Positions 1 to 7,565 of a DNA stretch of 22,520 nucleotides are shown here, in pieces. A program made the position numbers and the translations under genes. The stretch covers positions 1 through 22,520 of the IMG/VR virus record IMGVR_UViG_3300036901_000143; one strand, 5' to 3'. The DNA is from a virus. The notes under the pieces are model-generated. The model searched no databases, was not told the origin of the DNA, and saw only the letters and a program-made list of their open reading frames with translations. How positions within the stretch are numbered: the first letter of the stretch is position 1; every line of letters begins with the position of its first letter.

Positions 1-639
1 ATGAGGGGAATACAAGGGCCCCTGAAGGGCTTTCCAACCATCAGCGTCGCAGACTGGGGAGACGGAATCAGATATTGCGGGCCGGCGCGCGACTTGATTG
101 CCGCTGGCGTGGCTGCCCCTGAAATGCTCGCGCCCGGGCCAAGCAAGCGTCGGGACTGTGATGGTGATGAATTCCGGATTGAACGGTACTGGAGGCATAC
201 GCGGGGGAAACAAATCCCATGCATTCGGCTCATCCGCTCTAAGCCGGAGTGCCGCATGCGCAGCCTGCCCGGGGCCGACGCGGTAATGGCGGAGCGCAAG
301 GAGGGCGAACGATGGCGCGCCAAATCGGCGGAGGTGACTCGCGTCCGTGCGATTGTGTCAGCGGTTGCTCTCGGCCTGGACTTCGCCGCGGCTCCTGACT
401 CGGCCGCCTGCGCGCAAATGCTCGAGGAGATCGCCGAGGAGGCTGACGCGCTTCCGGCAGAAACGTTGGTTCCCGTCCTAAGCGTGCGGATTGGGTGTCT
501 CATGTATTGGGTAAAGCATGGGCTTCCGCTGCCCGCGAACCTGCCCGACACCTTGCGCGCGACCGCCGTGCTGTCGGCCATGGGAGTCCACATAGCAGCC
601 CTGGTGCAGCGGCAAGCCCTAGCCGAGAAGCGGGCATGA
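1..639 (+). CDS. Hypothetical protein, first gene of a coupled trio
   Basis: A 212-residue protein opening with ATG at the first base of the window, so its own promoter is not visible. I do not recognise the family. Residues about 55-80 are basic and polar and include ERYWRHTRGK. Residues about 105-205 are Ala/Leu-rich and probably helical. No signal peptide or clear membrane segment is seen. The stop overlaps the next start as ATGA, so the two are probably translationally coupled. Small coupled genes of this kind are common in prophage and island accessory operons; that context is inference. An internal ATG at 124 could be the true start, but it has no better ribosome binding site. Confidence 0.6.
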   Translation: MRGIQGPLKGFPTISVADWGDGIRYCGPARDLIAAGVAAPEMLAPGPSKRRDCDGDEFRIERYWRHTRGKQIPCIRLIRSKPECRMRSLPGADAVMAERKEGERWRAKSAEVTRVRAIVSAVALGLDFAAAPDSAACAQMLEEIAEEADALPAETLVPVLSVRIGCLMYWVKHGLPLPANLPDTLRATAVLSAMGVHIAALVQRQALAEKRA

Positions 640-905
640 GCAACATCATTCCGTTCCGCGATCCCGACGCCCCGCTCGATGGCGCCGAGCGCAAGGCGGC
701 AATCAAGGCTTACTGGAAGGCGGCCGAGGCGGTCGCAGCGTACACGGTCGCCAAGGCCTTCAGCGCAGCGTGCAGGCAGCCAGGTTGCGGCAGGTTGGGC
801 TGTGAGGACGCACTGCCGCTGTTCGTCACCGCCTTCCGGCGCGAACTGAGCAAGATGGACTATTGCCTGCATCAGCGATCCGGGCAGACGATAGAACGCG
901 AATGA
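636..905 (+). CDS. Small hypothetical protein, second gene of a coupled trio
   Basis: An 89-residue protein. The ATG at 636 was chosen because it overlaps the previous stop (ATGA) and follows a purine-rich GAGAAG. It begins MSNIIPFRDPD, an opening often seen in small phage and island proteins. The middle is Ala-rich and probably helical. Two cysteine pairs (CRQPGCGRLGC) might bind metal but do not form a classic zinc-ribbon spacing. It ends in another ATGA overlap with the next gene, making a three-gene unit. Function unknown. Confidence 0.6.
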   Translation: MSNIIPFRDPDAPLDGAERKAAIKAYWKAAEAVAAYTVAKAFSAACRQPGCGRLGCEDALPLFVTAFRRELSKMDYCLHQRSGQTIERE

Positions 906-1249
906 CGCCGCGGCCAAACTCGAGGCTTCGCCCGCGCAACCGTGCCGGGCGTTGCTTCGAACTATCGGGACGCTATCAGATCGATGACCCGACATGGACG
1001 CTTGTGCACGGCACCCTCTACTCGGCCGAGTTCGACATCTGCTACGGGCATGCATGGCTCAAGCGCGACGGCTGGGTATATGACGCGGTTCAGAACGAGA
1101 CCTTCTGCGCCGAGGAATATGCAACCCGGTTCGGTGCGGAGGAAATCGGGAGTTTCAGTTATCGTGAGGCCGCCCGAGCCGTGCTTGACTCTGGGCGCTG
1201 GGGCCCGTGGGTCACATACGACAAAAACGTCATGGTCCGCGCGGGCTGA
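902..1249 (+). CDS. Hypothetical protein with a possible Cys-His-Asp triad
   Basis: A 115-residue protein starting at the ATG of the ATGA overlap. An upstream in-frame start at 863 lies inside the previous gene and is less likely. After a basic N-terminus, GRCFE places Cys18. GHAWLKRDGWVYD then places His50 and Asp61 on what look like consecutive strands. The order and spacing Cys, about 32, His, about 11, Asp resemble small papain- or transglutaminase-like folds. This is a pattern resemblance only, and no family was identified. It is the last gene of the coupled trio and converges on the minus-strand gene ending at 1308. Confidence 0.6.
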   Translation: MTPRPNSRLRPRNRAGRCFELSGRYQIDDPTWTLVHGTLYSAEFDICYGHAWLKRDGWVYDAVQNETFCAEEYATRFGAEEIGSFSYREAARAVLDSGRWGPWVTYDKNVMVRAG

Positions 1250-1307
1250 TTCGCCTGATCACCTAGGGGCGGCGCCTGCGGCCGCCATGCGCGACCTGGC
1301 GAAGCGA

Positions 1308-1703
1308 TCAAGGCGGTCCCGTCCACCACTTGGCGATGTAGCTGCCCTTCGGGTGCTCTGGATTGACCGACTCGCCCAGGACGTCCTCGACGATATCCTG
1401 AAAGGGCGGCAGAGACCACCTTGCATTCTTATTCATCTTCAAGCAGCTTTCGATCTTATCGGCCTGATCGGCCGTGACGTTTGAGACGGTCAGGCAAATC
1501 CAACGGTCGCCAGTAACCGCGACATAGCTCGCCATTCGAGATGGGGCGTGGTAGAACTTTTTGTGCGATGGCTCTTTCCCTGATTCCCGCGGTGTACTCA
1601 GAAATTGCCGAATCTCATCGGCGTTGCGGATCATCGCCAGAAAGGAATCATTTAGGAGCTTTTCGGCCGGCCTCGCCTGTAAGCCTAGAATGGTGCTACC
1701 CAT
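1308..1703 (-). CDS. Hypothetical soluble protein
   Basis: A 131-residue protein. The ATG at 1703 is preceded by GGAGGAG four bases away, a strong ribosome binding site, so the upstream in-frame start at 1754 was rejected. No membrane segment or signal peptide is visible. The central part (YVAVTGDRWICLTV) looks like paired beta strands and the flanks look helical. Family not recognised. It is convergent with the trio on its left and divergent from the gene at 1823, and the 119 bases between hold short GC-rich palindromes such as CCTGGCCAGG (1724-1733). Confidence 0.6.
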   Translation of the reverse strand: MGSTILGLQARPAEKLLNDSFLAMIRNADEIRQFLSTPRESGKEPSHKKFYHAPSRMASYVAVTGDRWICLTVSNVTADQADKIESCLKMNKNARWSLPPFQDIVEDVLGESVNPEHPKGSYIAKWWTGPP

Positions 1704-1822
1704 GGCACTCCTCCATCGATTGCCCTGGCCAGGTCCCGCTCGGTGTACCACCACCGGCCGGGGCCGCTTCCCGATTGTGCCACGTTACGCGGTCCGCTCC
1801 GCATTGAGTGAGGAGAATGCCG

Positions 1823-2083
1823 ATGAACCAGCCAGAATCCGTTCAAACGTCGTGCGAGCAGCTGCGCAAGTTCCTCAATTTGGGCCCGCTGGACGACGTA
1901 GGGGCCGCCAACGAAGCGGAGAGGCTGGTGACAAAGATCAGCGAACGCGCCCCTCCTGGATCTGATGCAGCACGGTTGGCAGTCGAGCTCACGGGGCAAC
2001 TGCATGGTTCGTTCACCGGACAGGCCCCAAGCAACCGTGAGGCGATCGCGAGGATGCGCGGCGAGCTGGCCAGCCCTCATTGA
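1823..2083 (+). CDS. Small hypothetical helical protein
   Basis: An 86-residue protein. The ATG at 1823 was chosen because AGGAG (1811-1815) lies seven bases upstream. The GTG at 1808 and ATG at 1817 in the same frame are too far upstream of or too close to that site. The sequence is rich in Ala, Glu, Leu and Arg and probably all helical, with no cysteine cluster or membrane segment. Not recognised. Its end overlaps the end of a tiny minus-strand ORF (2077-2160). Confidence 0.55.
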   Translation: MNQPESVQTSCEQLRKFLNLGPLDDVGAANEAERLVTKISERAPPGSDAARLAVELTGQLHGSFTGQAPSNREAIARMRGELASPH

Positions 2084-2160
2084 TCCATTTCAGTGAAAAC
2101 GATTCGATCTCCCGACGCTGCGCGGGTGCTGACCCGCATATACTCGATTACTTCTGACAT
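2077..2160 (-). CDS. Candidate 27-residue micro-ORF
   Basis: A 27-codon ORF whose ATG at 2160 is preceded by GGGAGGG about eight bases away. A longer in-frame ORF (start 2307) exists, but it would cross the ribosome binding site and start of the plus-strand gene at 2272. The peptide includes YMRVST, which echoes the YVRVST catalytic motif at the N-terminus of serine resolvases. It could be a tiny remnant of one, but 27 residues cannot prove it. Low confidence. Confidence 0.25.
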   Translation of the reverse strand: MSEVIEYMRVSTRAASGDRIVFTEMDQ

Positions 2161-2271
2161 CGTGACGCCCTCCCATGGATGGCGTCGGGATAGGCCGTGT
2201 CCTTGCGCCGGAAATTGTGGTTGTAGCCGCCGTCGGGCCAACGTGCGCGACGACCTCGGCAGGAGGATCTC

Positions 2272-2439
2272 ATGACTCTGGAGCAGGCGCTGAAGCTCAT
2301 ACAGCAAACCCGTTCATTCATCGGCACTATCTATTCCAACGAAGTGGTGTTGGACGGTAAGTTCAAGCCGGAAGAACTCGAGGCAATTTTATTCGTGATG
2401 CGAAATCGGCCTGCTCCGCCGTACGAGACGGCAGGGTGA
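2272..2439 (+). CDS. Small ORF (55 residues) with a perfect AGGAGG site
   Basis: A 55-codon ORF from ATG 2272 to TGA 2439, preceded by AGGAGG (2261-2266) five bases before the start. The peptide begins MTLEQALKLIQQTRSF and is amphipathic, with two probable helices around a short VVLDGKFKP turn and a Pro-rich tail. No domain is recognised. The ideal ribosome binding site and helical composition make translation likely. A longer overlapping ORF in another frame (from 2175) has no such site. Confidence 0.5.
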   Translation: MTLEQALKLIQQTRSFIGTIYSNEVVLDGKFKPEELEAILFVMRNRPAPPYETAG

Positions 2440-2489
2440 CTATAGCCATCGCGGTGCTAACGCAGTCCCGTTTACGCGCTATTGGTCGT

Positions 2490-2506
2490 GCCCGTCGGTG
2501 GGCTTT
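2490..2506 (+). terminator. Weak candidate terminator
   Basis: GCCC, a six-base loop and GGGC followed by TTT lie 50 bases after the 55-residue ORF. The stem is only four pairs and the T-run is short, so this is a marginal rho-independent terminator. The rest of 2440-2647 shows no gene or clear promoter. Confidence 0.2.
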
Positions 2507-2647
2507 CTGTGCCGGCTTCTCAAGGCGTTATCCGCTGATGACGGCAATGCGGCTGTGCAGCACGCGGCCGTGTAGGCGGCCAGCTAGATCGAAATAAACT
2601 GTGATCCGCGTCGGGGACGGGAATACCAGGGCCGTTAAAGTTGGACC

Positions 2648-4072
2648 TTGGAAACGAACCTACCCCCTGGCGTCGCACCCAGCCCCATAAGGGGTGCGAC
2701 TGCGGTTCCCGATAAGGAACACGCGCGGCTGCTCGCGCTGCATTCCTATGACATCCTAGATACGCCTGCGGAAGAAGTATTCGACGAGTTTGCGCGATTG
2801 GCGGCTTCGATCGTAGGCACGCCGATAGGCTTGGTCAGCCTTGTTGATGGCAATCGTCAATGGTTCAAGGCCAAAGTCGGTCTGGAGGTGTCCGAGACCC
2901 CGCGCGACGTGGCATTTTGTGCTCACGCCATCGGCGGCACTGATGTTTTCGTGATTCCGAATGCCTTCGAGGACGAGCGCTTTAGCGGCAATCCTCTAGT
3001 CACTGGCGGACCGAAAATCCGCTTTTACGCCGGCGCCCCACTGATTACCTCTGGAGGCGACGCGCTCGGCACGCTGTGCGTCATTGACTATGTCCCTCGT
3101 CACATCACCCCGGAGCAGCAGGCCGCCCTGCAGATTCTAAGTCGCCATGTCATGGCGCAGCTGGAATTGCGCAGACGTCTCAACGACTTCACGCGCGGCG
3201 ACGCGCCCCGAAAAAAGGCAATCGCAGCGTTGCGCTGTGCTCTTGATGTTGGCCAATTCGTACTGCATTACCAGCCCAAAGTGGATGTGCGGACGAGCCG
3301 TATCATGGGGCTGGAAGCTCTCATCCGTTGGAATTGCCCCGGAAAGGGAATCATTCCGCCAGCGCGCTTTATCCCGCTGCTGGAAGAAAGTGGGCTGATC
3401 GTTGAGGTGGGCAGCTGGGTGATGCAACAGGCGATAAGCGATTATCGTGACTGGAAATCGAAGGGGCTGACTGTGCCTACCATTGCCGTGAATGTCTCCC
3501 CTCACCAGCTGCGCAACCCAGGCTTCATTGGACAGCTCGAGCACGCGTTGGGCACCGAGGGGCCAAGGCGCAGTCCCTTGGACATAGAGATTACCGAAGG
3601 TGTCCTGCTGGAGAAGACGGAAGAGGTCATCGGAAAGCTGCACAAGACCCGCTGCATGGGCGTGGGAGTGGCCATTGATGACTTCGGCACCGGATACTCT
3701 TCCCTGCGATACCTGGCGCACCTGCCGATAGACACGCTGAAGATCGATCGCTCGTTCGTCATCGCCATGACCGACGATGCCGATGACATGGCAATAGTCT
3801 CTAGCATCATCGCGCTCGCTCACGGGCTTGACCTCAATGTTGTGGCGGAGGGCGTCGAGACTGATGAGCAGCGAAAACTGCTACGGCTGTTGCGGTGCGA
3901 TCAAATGCAAGGGTATCTCTTCAGTCGCCCGGTCGCTAAAGACAAGCTCGAAGAGATGCTCAGAGCTGAGAGCAACACGATCACGCAGCGCTCGCTGCAG
4001 CTCGAGGACCCCGCAGGAGCAGAGTTTGCCGAGCGCCGCCTCCCCCGACGCAAGTCCATGCCAGGCGGTTGA
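2648..4072 (+). CDS. GAF-EAL cyclic di-GMP phosphodiesterase
   Basis: A 474-residue cytoplasmic protein predicted to hydrolyse c-di-GMP to pGpG. Residues about 40-175 form a GAF sensor domain (VSLVDGNRQWF, DVAFCAHAI, GTLCVIDYVPR). Residues about 190-440 form an EAL domain. The family's metal-binding and catalytic positions are present: E223-A-L, N282 in NVSP, E314 in EITE, D344-D345 in DDFGTGYSS, K365 in LKIDRSF, E401 in AEGVET, and QGYLFSRP. An active enzyme is expected. No membrane segment is seen. The only usable start is TTG at 2648, because TAA lies in frame at 2636; its ribosome binding site is weak, suggesting low expression. The diguanylate cyclase downstream is an obvious functional partner, but 0.6 kb apart and probably transcribed separately. 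Confidence 0.9.
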   Translation: METNLPPGVAPSPIRGATAVPDKEHARLLALHSYDILDTPAEEVFDEFARLAASIVGTPIGLVSLVDGNRQWFKAKVGLEVSETPRDVAFCAHAIGGTDVFVIPNAFEDERFSGNPLVTGGPKIRFYAGAPLITSGGDALGTLCVIDYVPRHITPEQQAALQILSRHVMAQLELRRRLNDFTRGDAPRKKAIAALRCALDVGQFVLHYQPKVDVRTSRIMGLEALIRWNCPGKGIIPPARFIPLLEESGLIVEVGSWVMQQAISDYRDWKSKGLTVPTIAVNVSPHQLRNPGFIGQLEHALGTEGPRRSPLDIEITEGVLLEKTEEVIGKLHKTRCMGVGVAIDDFGTGYSSLRYLAHLPIDTLKIDRSFVIAMTDDADDMAIVSSIIALAHGLDLNVVAEGVETDEQRKLLRLLRCDQMQGYLFSRPVAKDKLEEMLRAESNTITQRSLQLEDPAGAEFAERRLPRRKSMPGG

Positions 4073-4668
4073 ATACAGGTATGCATATATCGTGGCCCAT
4101 AGTACCAGGGCCCGCCATGTGTCAGGAATGCTCTGCCTCCCGGCTGATTCGATCGAGCGCTTACGGCATGGCCGGGATCGGCATCGCGGCATACAACCGG
4201 AGGAAATAGCCTCAACCCAAGCCCCGACGGCTTAGTCGTGATGCCCCGGGCTCTCGGTTAGGTGTGCCGCGCCATAGCCCGGTAACTGACCAGGATTCAG
4301 ACTTGCGTCCAAGCTGCTGCCGGTGGCAGCTGAGATCGGATGTGGAAATCGGGTCACAGTTGAGATCGCGCCCGCTTTTGATAATGTGCGCCGCGGCCAA
4401 ATATGGAACTGTGAAAACGTTGTTGACGCATTGCGGGGGCAAGCTCCCGATTGCGCTCAATTATTCCGGACGTGGAAGTCGCATCTAAGAACTTTCCGGC
4501 GTTCCCACAAATCCTAAAACTCGACGACTCGCGGACCACGACTTTGTGACGTAGGTCTCATAGAACACTCAAAGAGCGCGTTGTCACTCACGCTGCAAAT
4601 ACAACCGCCGCGCGAGCATTGGGAACCCTGTTTTCGGCGGCGTTGCGGTGAGGCCTACAAGGTGCGAG
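4073..4668 (+). other. Gene-poor spacer between the two c-di-GMP genes
   Basis: About 600 bases with only short ORFs lacking ribosome binding sites and protein-like composition. It holds a pair of related repeats (4327-4369) that look like the end of a decayed insertion element. I saw no GEMM-type c-di-GMP riboswitch core and no good terminator. It presumably contains the promoter of the cyclase gene, which I cannot place. Confidence 0.4.
4327..4369. repeat. Two 13-base direct repeats, possible IS relic
   Basis: CAGCTGAGATCGG (4327-4339) recurs as CAGTTGAGATCGC (4357-4369), 30 bases apart, with the related AAATCGGGTCAC between. Multiple short related repeats of this type occur near the ends of IS21-like elements from GC-rich proteobacteria. 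No transposase remains here. The insertion-element origin is inferred from memory of such termini. Confidence 0.3.
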
Positions 4669-5778
4669 ATGACTTCTACTAGGCAAAGAGCGATGGAGTC
4701 ACGCGACGTAAGCTGCGACACCGGCAGTCGTGAATCGCCGACGCAGCTCGTGCGGCAGATTTTGAGACACCGTGACCCTGTCTCCCAACCAGCCAACGGC
4801 GAGGAAGACATCGCGGCGACCGTGTCGGTCATGCTCCGCGTACAGCCCCCTTCAAAGGCCTTATTGATCGTTGATGCAGAGCTTTGTGAACGACTCCGTC
4901 TCGCGCTCCAAGAGGCGGGCTTTGAGGTTACGATCGCACCTACCAAGGATCGAGCTATCGACGCCTTGGCATCTCACCACCACACTTTGGCGGTGACTGA
5001 TCGTCTTGAGTTTGTACGGAGCTTACGCGCACTCGGAACATCGCGGGTGTTGCAGATTATTCAGATCACCAGCGGTCTCGACGGAGAACTCGAAGCGGCG
5101 CTTAGCTGCGGCGCAGATGAGTGCCTTAGCGGCAAAGCGCCTGACATGCTCCTTCAGGCGCGATTCTCGGCGGCGCGGCGGATGAGTGACCTGGAGTCCG
5201 CGCTGCGCGCTACGTTCATTGTCGGCCACCGTCTGGCGACGACGGACCAGTTAACAGGAGTCGCCAACCGTCGATTCTACGCGAAACACTATCCCCGAGA
5301 GATTTCTCGCGCGGCGCGCTATGGGCATGCCGTTTCGGTCGCGATGTGTGACATAGACCACTTCAAGCGCGCCAACGACGAGTACGGCCATGCCGCCGGA
5401 GATATGATCCTGCGGGAATGTGCGCAGCGGATGCAGCAGTGCTTGCACCGAGGTTCGGATTGGATGGCGCGCGTAGGCGGGGATGAATTCGCGGTAGTCT
5501 TTCCGGAGACGGCCATTGACCGGGCGCTCGATATCTGTCGCAAGATGCGCGACGCGGTTTCGAGCACACCGTTTGTCGGCGACGGGATGCAGGTGAGTCT
5601 CACAGCGAGCTTCGGACTGGCTTCGCTCTGGGGTGCACCTAAAGACGCCAAGAGGCTTGCCGAACGCCTGCTCAGTGCTGCCGATCAAGCACTATATCAA
5701 CGCAAGGCGGCGGGCCGAAATGGCGTCACCGCGACGAAATTGCAGTTCGGGTCAGATAACTCGACGCAACCTGCCTGA
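4669..5778 (+). CDS. Diguanylate cyclase, degenerate receiver plus GGDEF
   Basis: A 369-residue protein predicted to make c-di-GMP from two GTP. Residues about 62-170 are a receiver-like domain: D69 in LLIVDAE, possible phospho-acceptor D111 in LAVTD, and K156 after CGADECLSG. One of the usual paired N-terminal acids is replaced by Ala and the MP after the acceptor is missing, so phosphorylation is uncertain. Residues about 185-360 are a GGDEF domain with DIDHFK, intact GGDEF at 270-274, and an intact inhibitory site RGSD (261-264) five residues before it. The enzyme should be active and product-inhibited. The ATG at 4669 has AAGG six bases upstream; GTG 4648 and ATG 4693 are alternatives. 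Confidence 0.88.
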   Translation: MTSTRQRAMESRDVSCDTGSRESPTQLVRQILRHRDPVSQPANGEEDIAATVSVMLRVQPPSKALLIVDAELCERLRLALQEAGFEVTIAPTKDRAIDALASHHHTLAVTDRLEFVRSLRALGTSRVLQIIQITSGLDGELEAALSCGADECLSGKAPDMLLQARFSAARRMSDLESALRATFIVGHRLATTDQLTGVANRRFYAKHYPREISRAARYGHAVSVAMCDIDHFKRANDEYGHAAGDMILRECAQRMQQCLHRGSDWMARVGGDEFAVVFPETAIDRALDICRKMRDAVSSTPFVGDGMQVSLTASFGLASLWGAPKDAKRLAERLLSAADQALYQRKAAGRNGVTATKLQFGSDNSTQPA

Positions 5779-5898
5779 GAGGAATAGGAGAGCATAAAGG
5801 GCTCGAGCTTCAAGTAATGCGCTGCGCGCGCCGCGCACCACGTACCAGCGCGGCTCGCTGGTCGGCTCCAGGGGGTCGAAGACGTTGCGGCGAACCAT
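5752..5898 (-). CDS. Candidate 48-residue protein
   Basis: A 48-codon ORF from ATG 5898 to TGA 5752, antisense to the last 27 bases of the cyclase gene. The peptide reads like a real protein: it opens MVRRNVFDPLEPTSEPRWYV and continues into a Leu/Ala-rich helix ending RLRRVI. The ribosome binding site is weak. It lies 93 bases downstream of the unknown operon and could be its last gene, or a fragment of a decayed gene. Family not recognised. Confidence 0.35.
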   Translation of the reverse strand: MVRRNVFDPLEPTSEPRWYVVRGARSALLEARALYALLFLSGRLRRVI

Positions 5899-5991
5899 GC
5901 TCGACCGTAGCGGGGTGGTCGGCCGACCATCTATCCAGTAGTCCGCGGTGCAGCAAGCTGTACGACGTTTTTTAAGCCAGTCCGATTCGCT

Positions 5992-6546
5992 TCAGTTCAT
6001 CGGCGTTTCGACATCTTTCTTTTGGGTTCGATCCCGCGTTACAAAGAAAGCGACGATTGCGGTCTGCAGCCGCTCGCGACCCTCATCGGAAAGCGAGGCA
6101 ACGCGCTTAAACGAATCGACAAAATCACGCGCTAGCGGACAGATAAAGCGCAGGTCAACACACGACTCCGGAATCTCCCCGATCGCTGGTAGGTACATGT
6201 ATGCAAGATGAGCTTGGTTGCGCACCTGATCTTGGACCTTGGGGTCAAGCGCTTCCAGTGGACTGAGCGGTGCAAAAAGGAATCGCGTGGTTCTATTCGG
6301 CTTATCGATCGCGCAGTCATGCGAGACCACGATACCGTGGCCCATTCGATAGTGAGCTAGGCAGTGCTTGGGCTGCGTCACACCGACGTCGCCTCCTTCC
6401 GATGGGATCCACATGACGCTGACGTTTTTCGCCGAACCCTTTGTGAGATGAGTCAGTGGTTCCTTGGGTGTGCTGAATGGCACACCGGAGAACACGTCGC
6501 CCTGGCTGATATCCGCGCGAAGCGCGGCCGCATACCAGCCGGTCAC
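5992..6546 (-). CDS. Unknown operon, third gene (SHDC-motif protein)
   Basis: A 184-residue protein, not recognised. The GTG at 6546 sits one base after the stop of the preceding gene, implying coupled translation. ORF-compatible sequence continues further upstream but overlaps that gene. Visible landmarks are DISQGDVF (12-19), GHGIVVSHDCAI (69-80), RFLFAPLSPLEAL (88-100) and YLPAIGEIPESCVDL (118-132), giving an alternating strand pattern. The Ser-His-x-Cys cluster (75-78) is the best candidate for a functional or metal-binding site. No signal peptide or membrane segment is seen. It always reads as part of the three-gene unit, so the proteins probably act together. Confidence 0.7.
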   Translation of the reverse strand: MTGWYAAALRADISQGDVFSGVPFSTPKEPLTHLTKGSAKNVSVMWIPSEGGDVGVTQPKHCLAHYRMGHGIVVSHDCAIDKPNRTTRFLFAPLSPLEALDPKVQDQVRNQAHLAYMYLPAIGEIPESCVDLRFICPLARDFVDSFKRVASLSDEGRERLQTAIVAFFVTRDRTQKKDVETPMN

Positions 6547-6547
6547 G

Positions 6548-6919
6548 TTAGATGAAGGGCGGAATCTCCGGATCCCCCGCCTCTTCAATCGGCTTCCACG
6601 AGCGCATCTCGCCAGCGAGATCCGTCCAGAATTGATAGGGGGAACCAACGATCAAATCTCGGCCAATGGGCTGCTGCAAAAGCTGGGCGATTGCGCGCCC
6701 GGACGCTATTGGAGGTGCCCCCGATGCCGCAGTCGCCGTGGTAGCGTCGATGATGGATGCGCCTGCGCTTACCAGGAGCGTGCTCGCCAAGGTCAACTGA
6801 GCTGGCCAGTTCCTGTCACGCTTTTTGGTGACCCACTGCGTTATGGCCTTGACGTGCCGCGTGAGACCTTCAACGGTCCAGGCTCCGATGTCGAAGGCCT
6901 CGAAGTCAATCATGTTCAT
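6548..6919 (-). CDS. Unknown operon, second gene
   Basis: A 123-residue protein, not recognised. The ATG at 6919 is preceded by GGAG eight bases away and overlaps the end of the first gene by 14 bases. The N-terminal 45 residues are amphipathic (WTVEGLTRHVKAITQWVTKK). Residues about 41-75 are small and hydrophobic (LTLASTLLVSAGASII), possibly a single membrane or buried helix. The C-terminus contains PYQFWTDLAGEMRSW. It is probably a small partner of the flanking products. Confidence 0.65.
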   Translation of the reverse strand: MNMIDFEAFDIGAWTVEGLTRHVKAITQWVTKKRDRNWPAQLTLASTLLVSAGASIIDATTATAASGAPPIASGRAIAQLLQQPIGRDLIVGSPYQFWTDLAGEMRSWKPIEEAGDPEIPPFI

Positions 6920-7565
6920 TTGTAATCTCCGCGTCTTCCGCGGGTAGTGTGGACTTTGGTAGCTGTGGCGCGATCTGCCGAAGCTTTTCGAGAAGATCCA
7001 GCATCAACGAACTCGGCAGGTCGACACGTACAACAGGATCGACCGCGAGTTTTTTCGAGTGCGCAGCAGACATCATTGCGAATGGCGAAGCCCGGAAAAA
7101 ATCAAGGCATGCCTCATCGTTTGACATTGCGCTCATAACCATGCTCGCGCTGAGAGCGACGGTTTGAGTCGGCTCCTCGGCAATTTTTATACCAGCCTGG
7201 GCATTGATTCCCGCAATCTTTGCCGCTTGATCGAATGGCTGATTCATCCCATCCAGCGAAGAAAGAAAGCGCCTTACGCAGCTGGGGCTCATTTGGATAA
7301 TTAATAACGATCGCAGCTCGCCTTTCCCGATGCGCTCCTGCCCGAACAGAAAGGTCACGGCGCTAGGCTTGTACCTAACATCGCAGGTCTCAGCTAAATA
7401 TTTCCGTTCCGGCACGGGCGCCGATCTCATGTCGATGGCAAGCGCCTGCACCGTCTGACCATTGACGTGAACCGTACGGTTCTGGATCAAATCGACAGTG
7501 GGCCCCTCTCCCGGTCGATTGAGCGGGATGGCGACGACTTGCCGCGATGAGATTCCTTTAGCCAT
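6906..7565 (-). CDS. Unknown operon, first gene (possible DUF3467-like repeats)
   Basis: A 219-residue soluble protein. Two stretches share a layout. One is residues about 62-105, a strand VTFLFGQ followed by LLIIQMSPSCVRRFLSSL. The other is residues about 150-200, EACLDFFRASPF followed by VVRVDLPSSLMLDLLEKL. The pattern of LDF strand, then strand, then a serine or proline helix cap and an amphipathic helix weakly recalls DUF3467 proteins. That is only a resemblance. The ATG at 7565 has no clear Shine-Dalgarno site, and a TATAAA lies only five bases upstream, so the message may be leaderless. It heads the operon 7565 to 5992. Confidence 0.65.
   Translation of the reverse strand: MAKGISSRQVVAIPLNRPGEGPTVDLIQNRTVHVNGQTVQALAIDMRSAPVPERKYLAETCDVRYKPSAVTFLFGQERIGKGELRSLLIIQMSPSCVRRFLSSLDGMNQPFDQAAKIAGINAQAGIKIAEEPTQTVALSASMVMSAMSNDEACLDFFRASPFAMMSAAHSKKLAVDPVVRVDLPSSLMLDLLEKLRQIAPQLPKSTLPAEDAEITNEHD

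Noticed and set aside
3137-3823. 228-residue minus-strand ORF opposite the EAL domain
   Set aside because: Antisense to a conserved catalytic domain; composition is shadow-like.
4073-4668. c-di-GMP riboswitch upstream of the cyclase
   Set aside because: No recognisable GEMM core or tetraloop/receptor pattern was found by eye.
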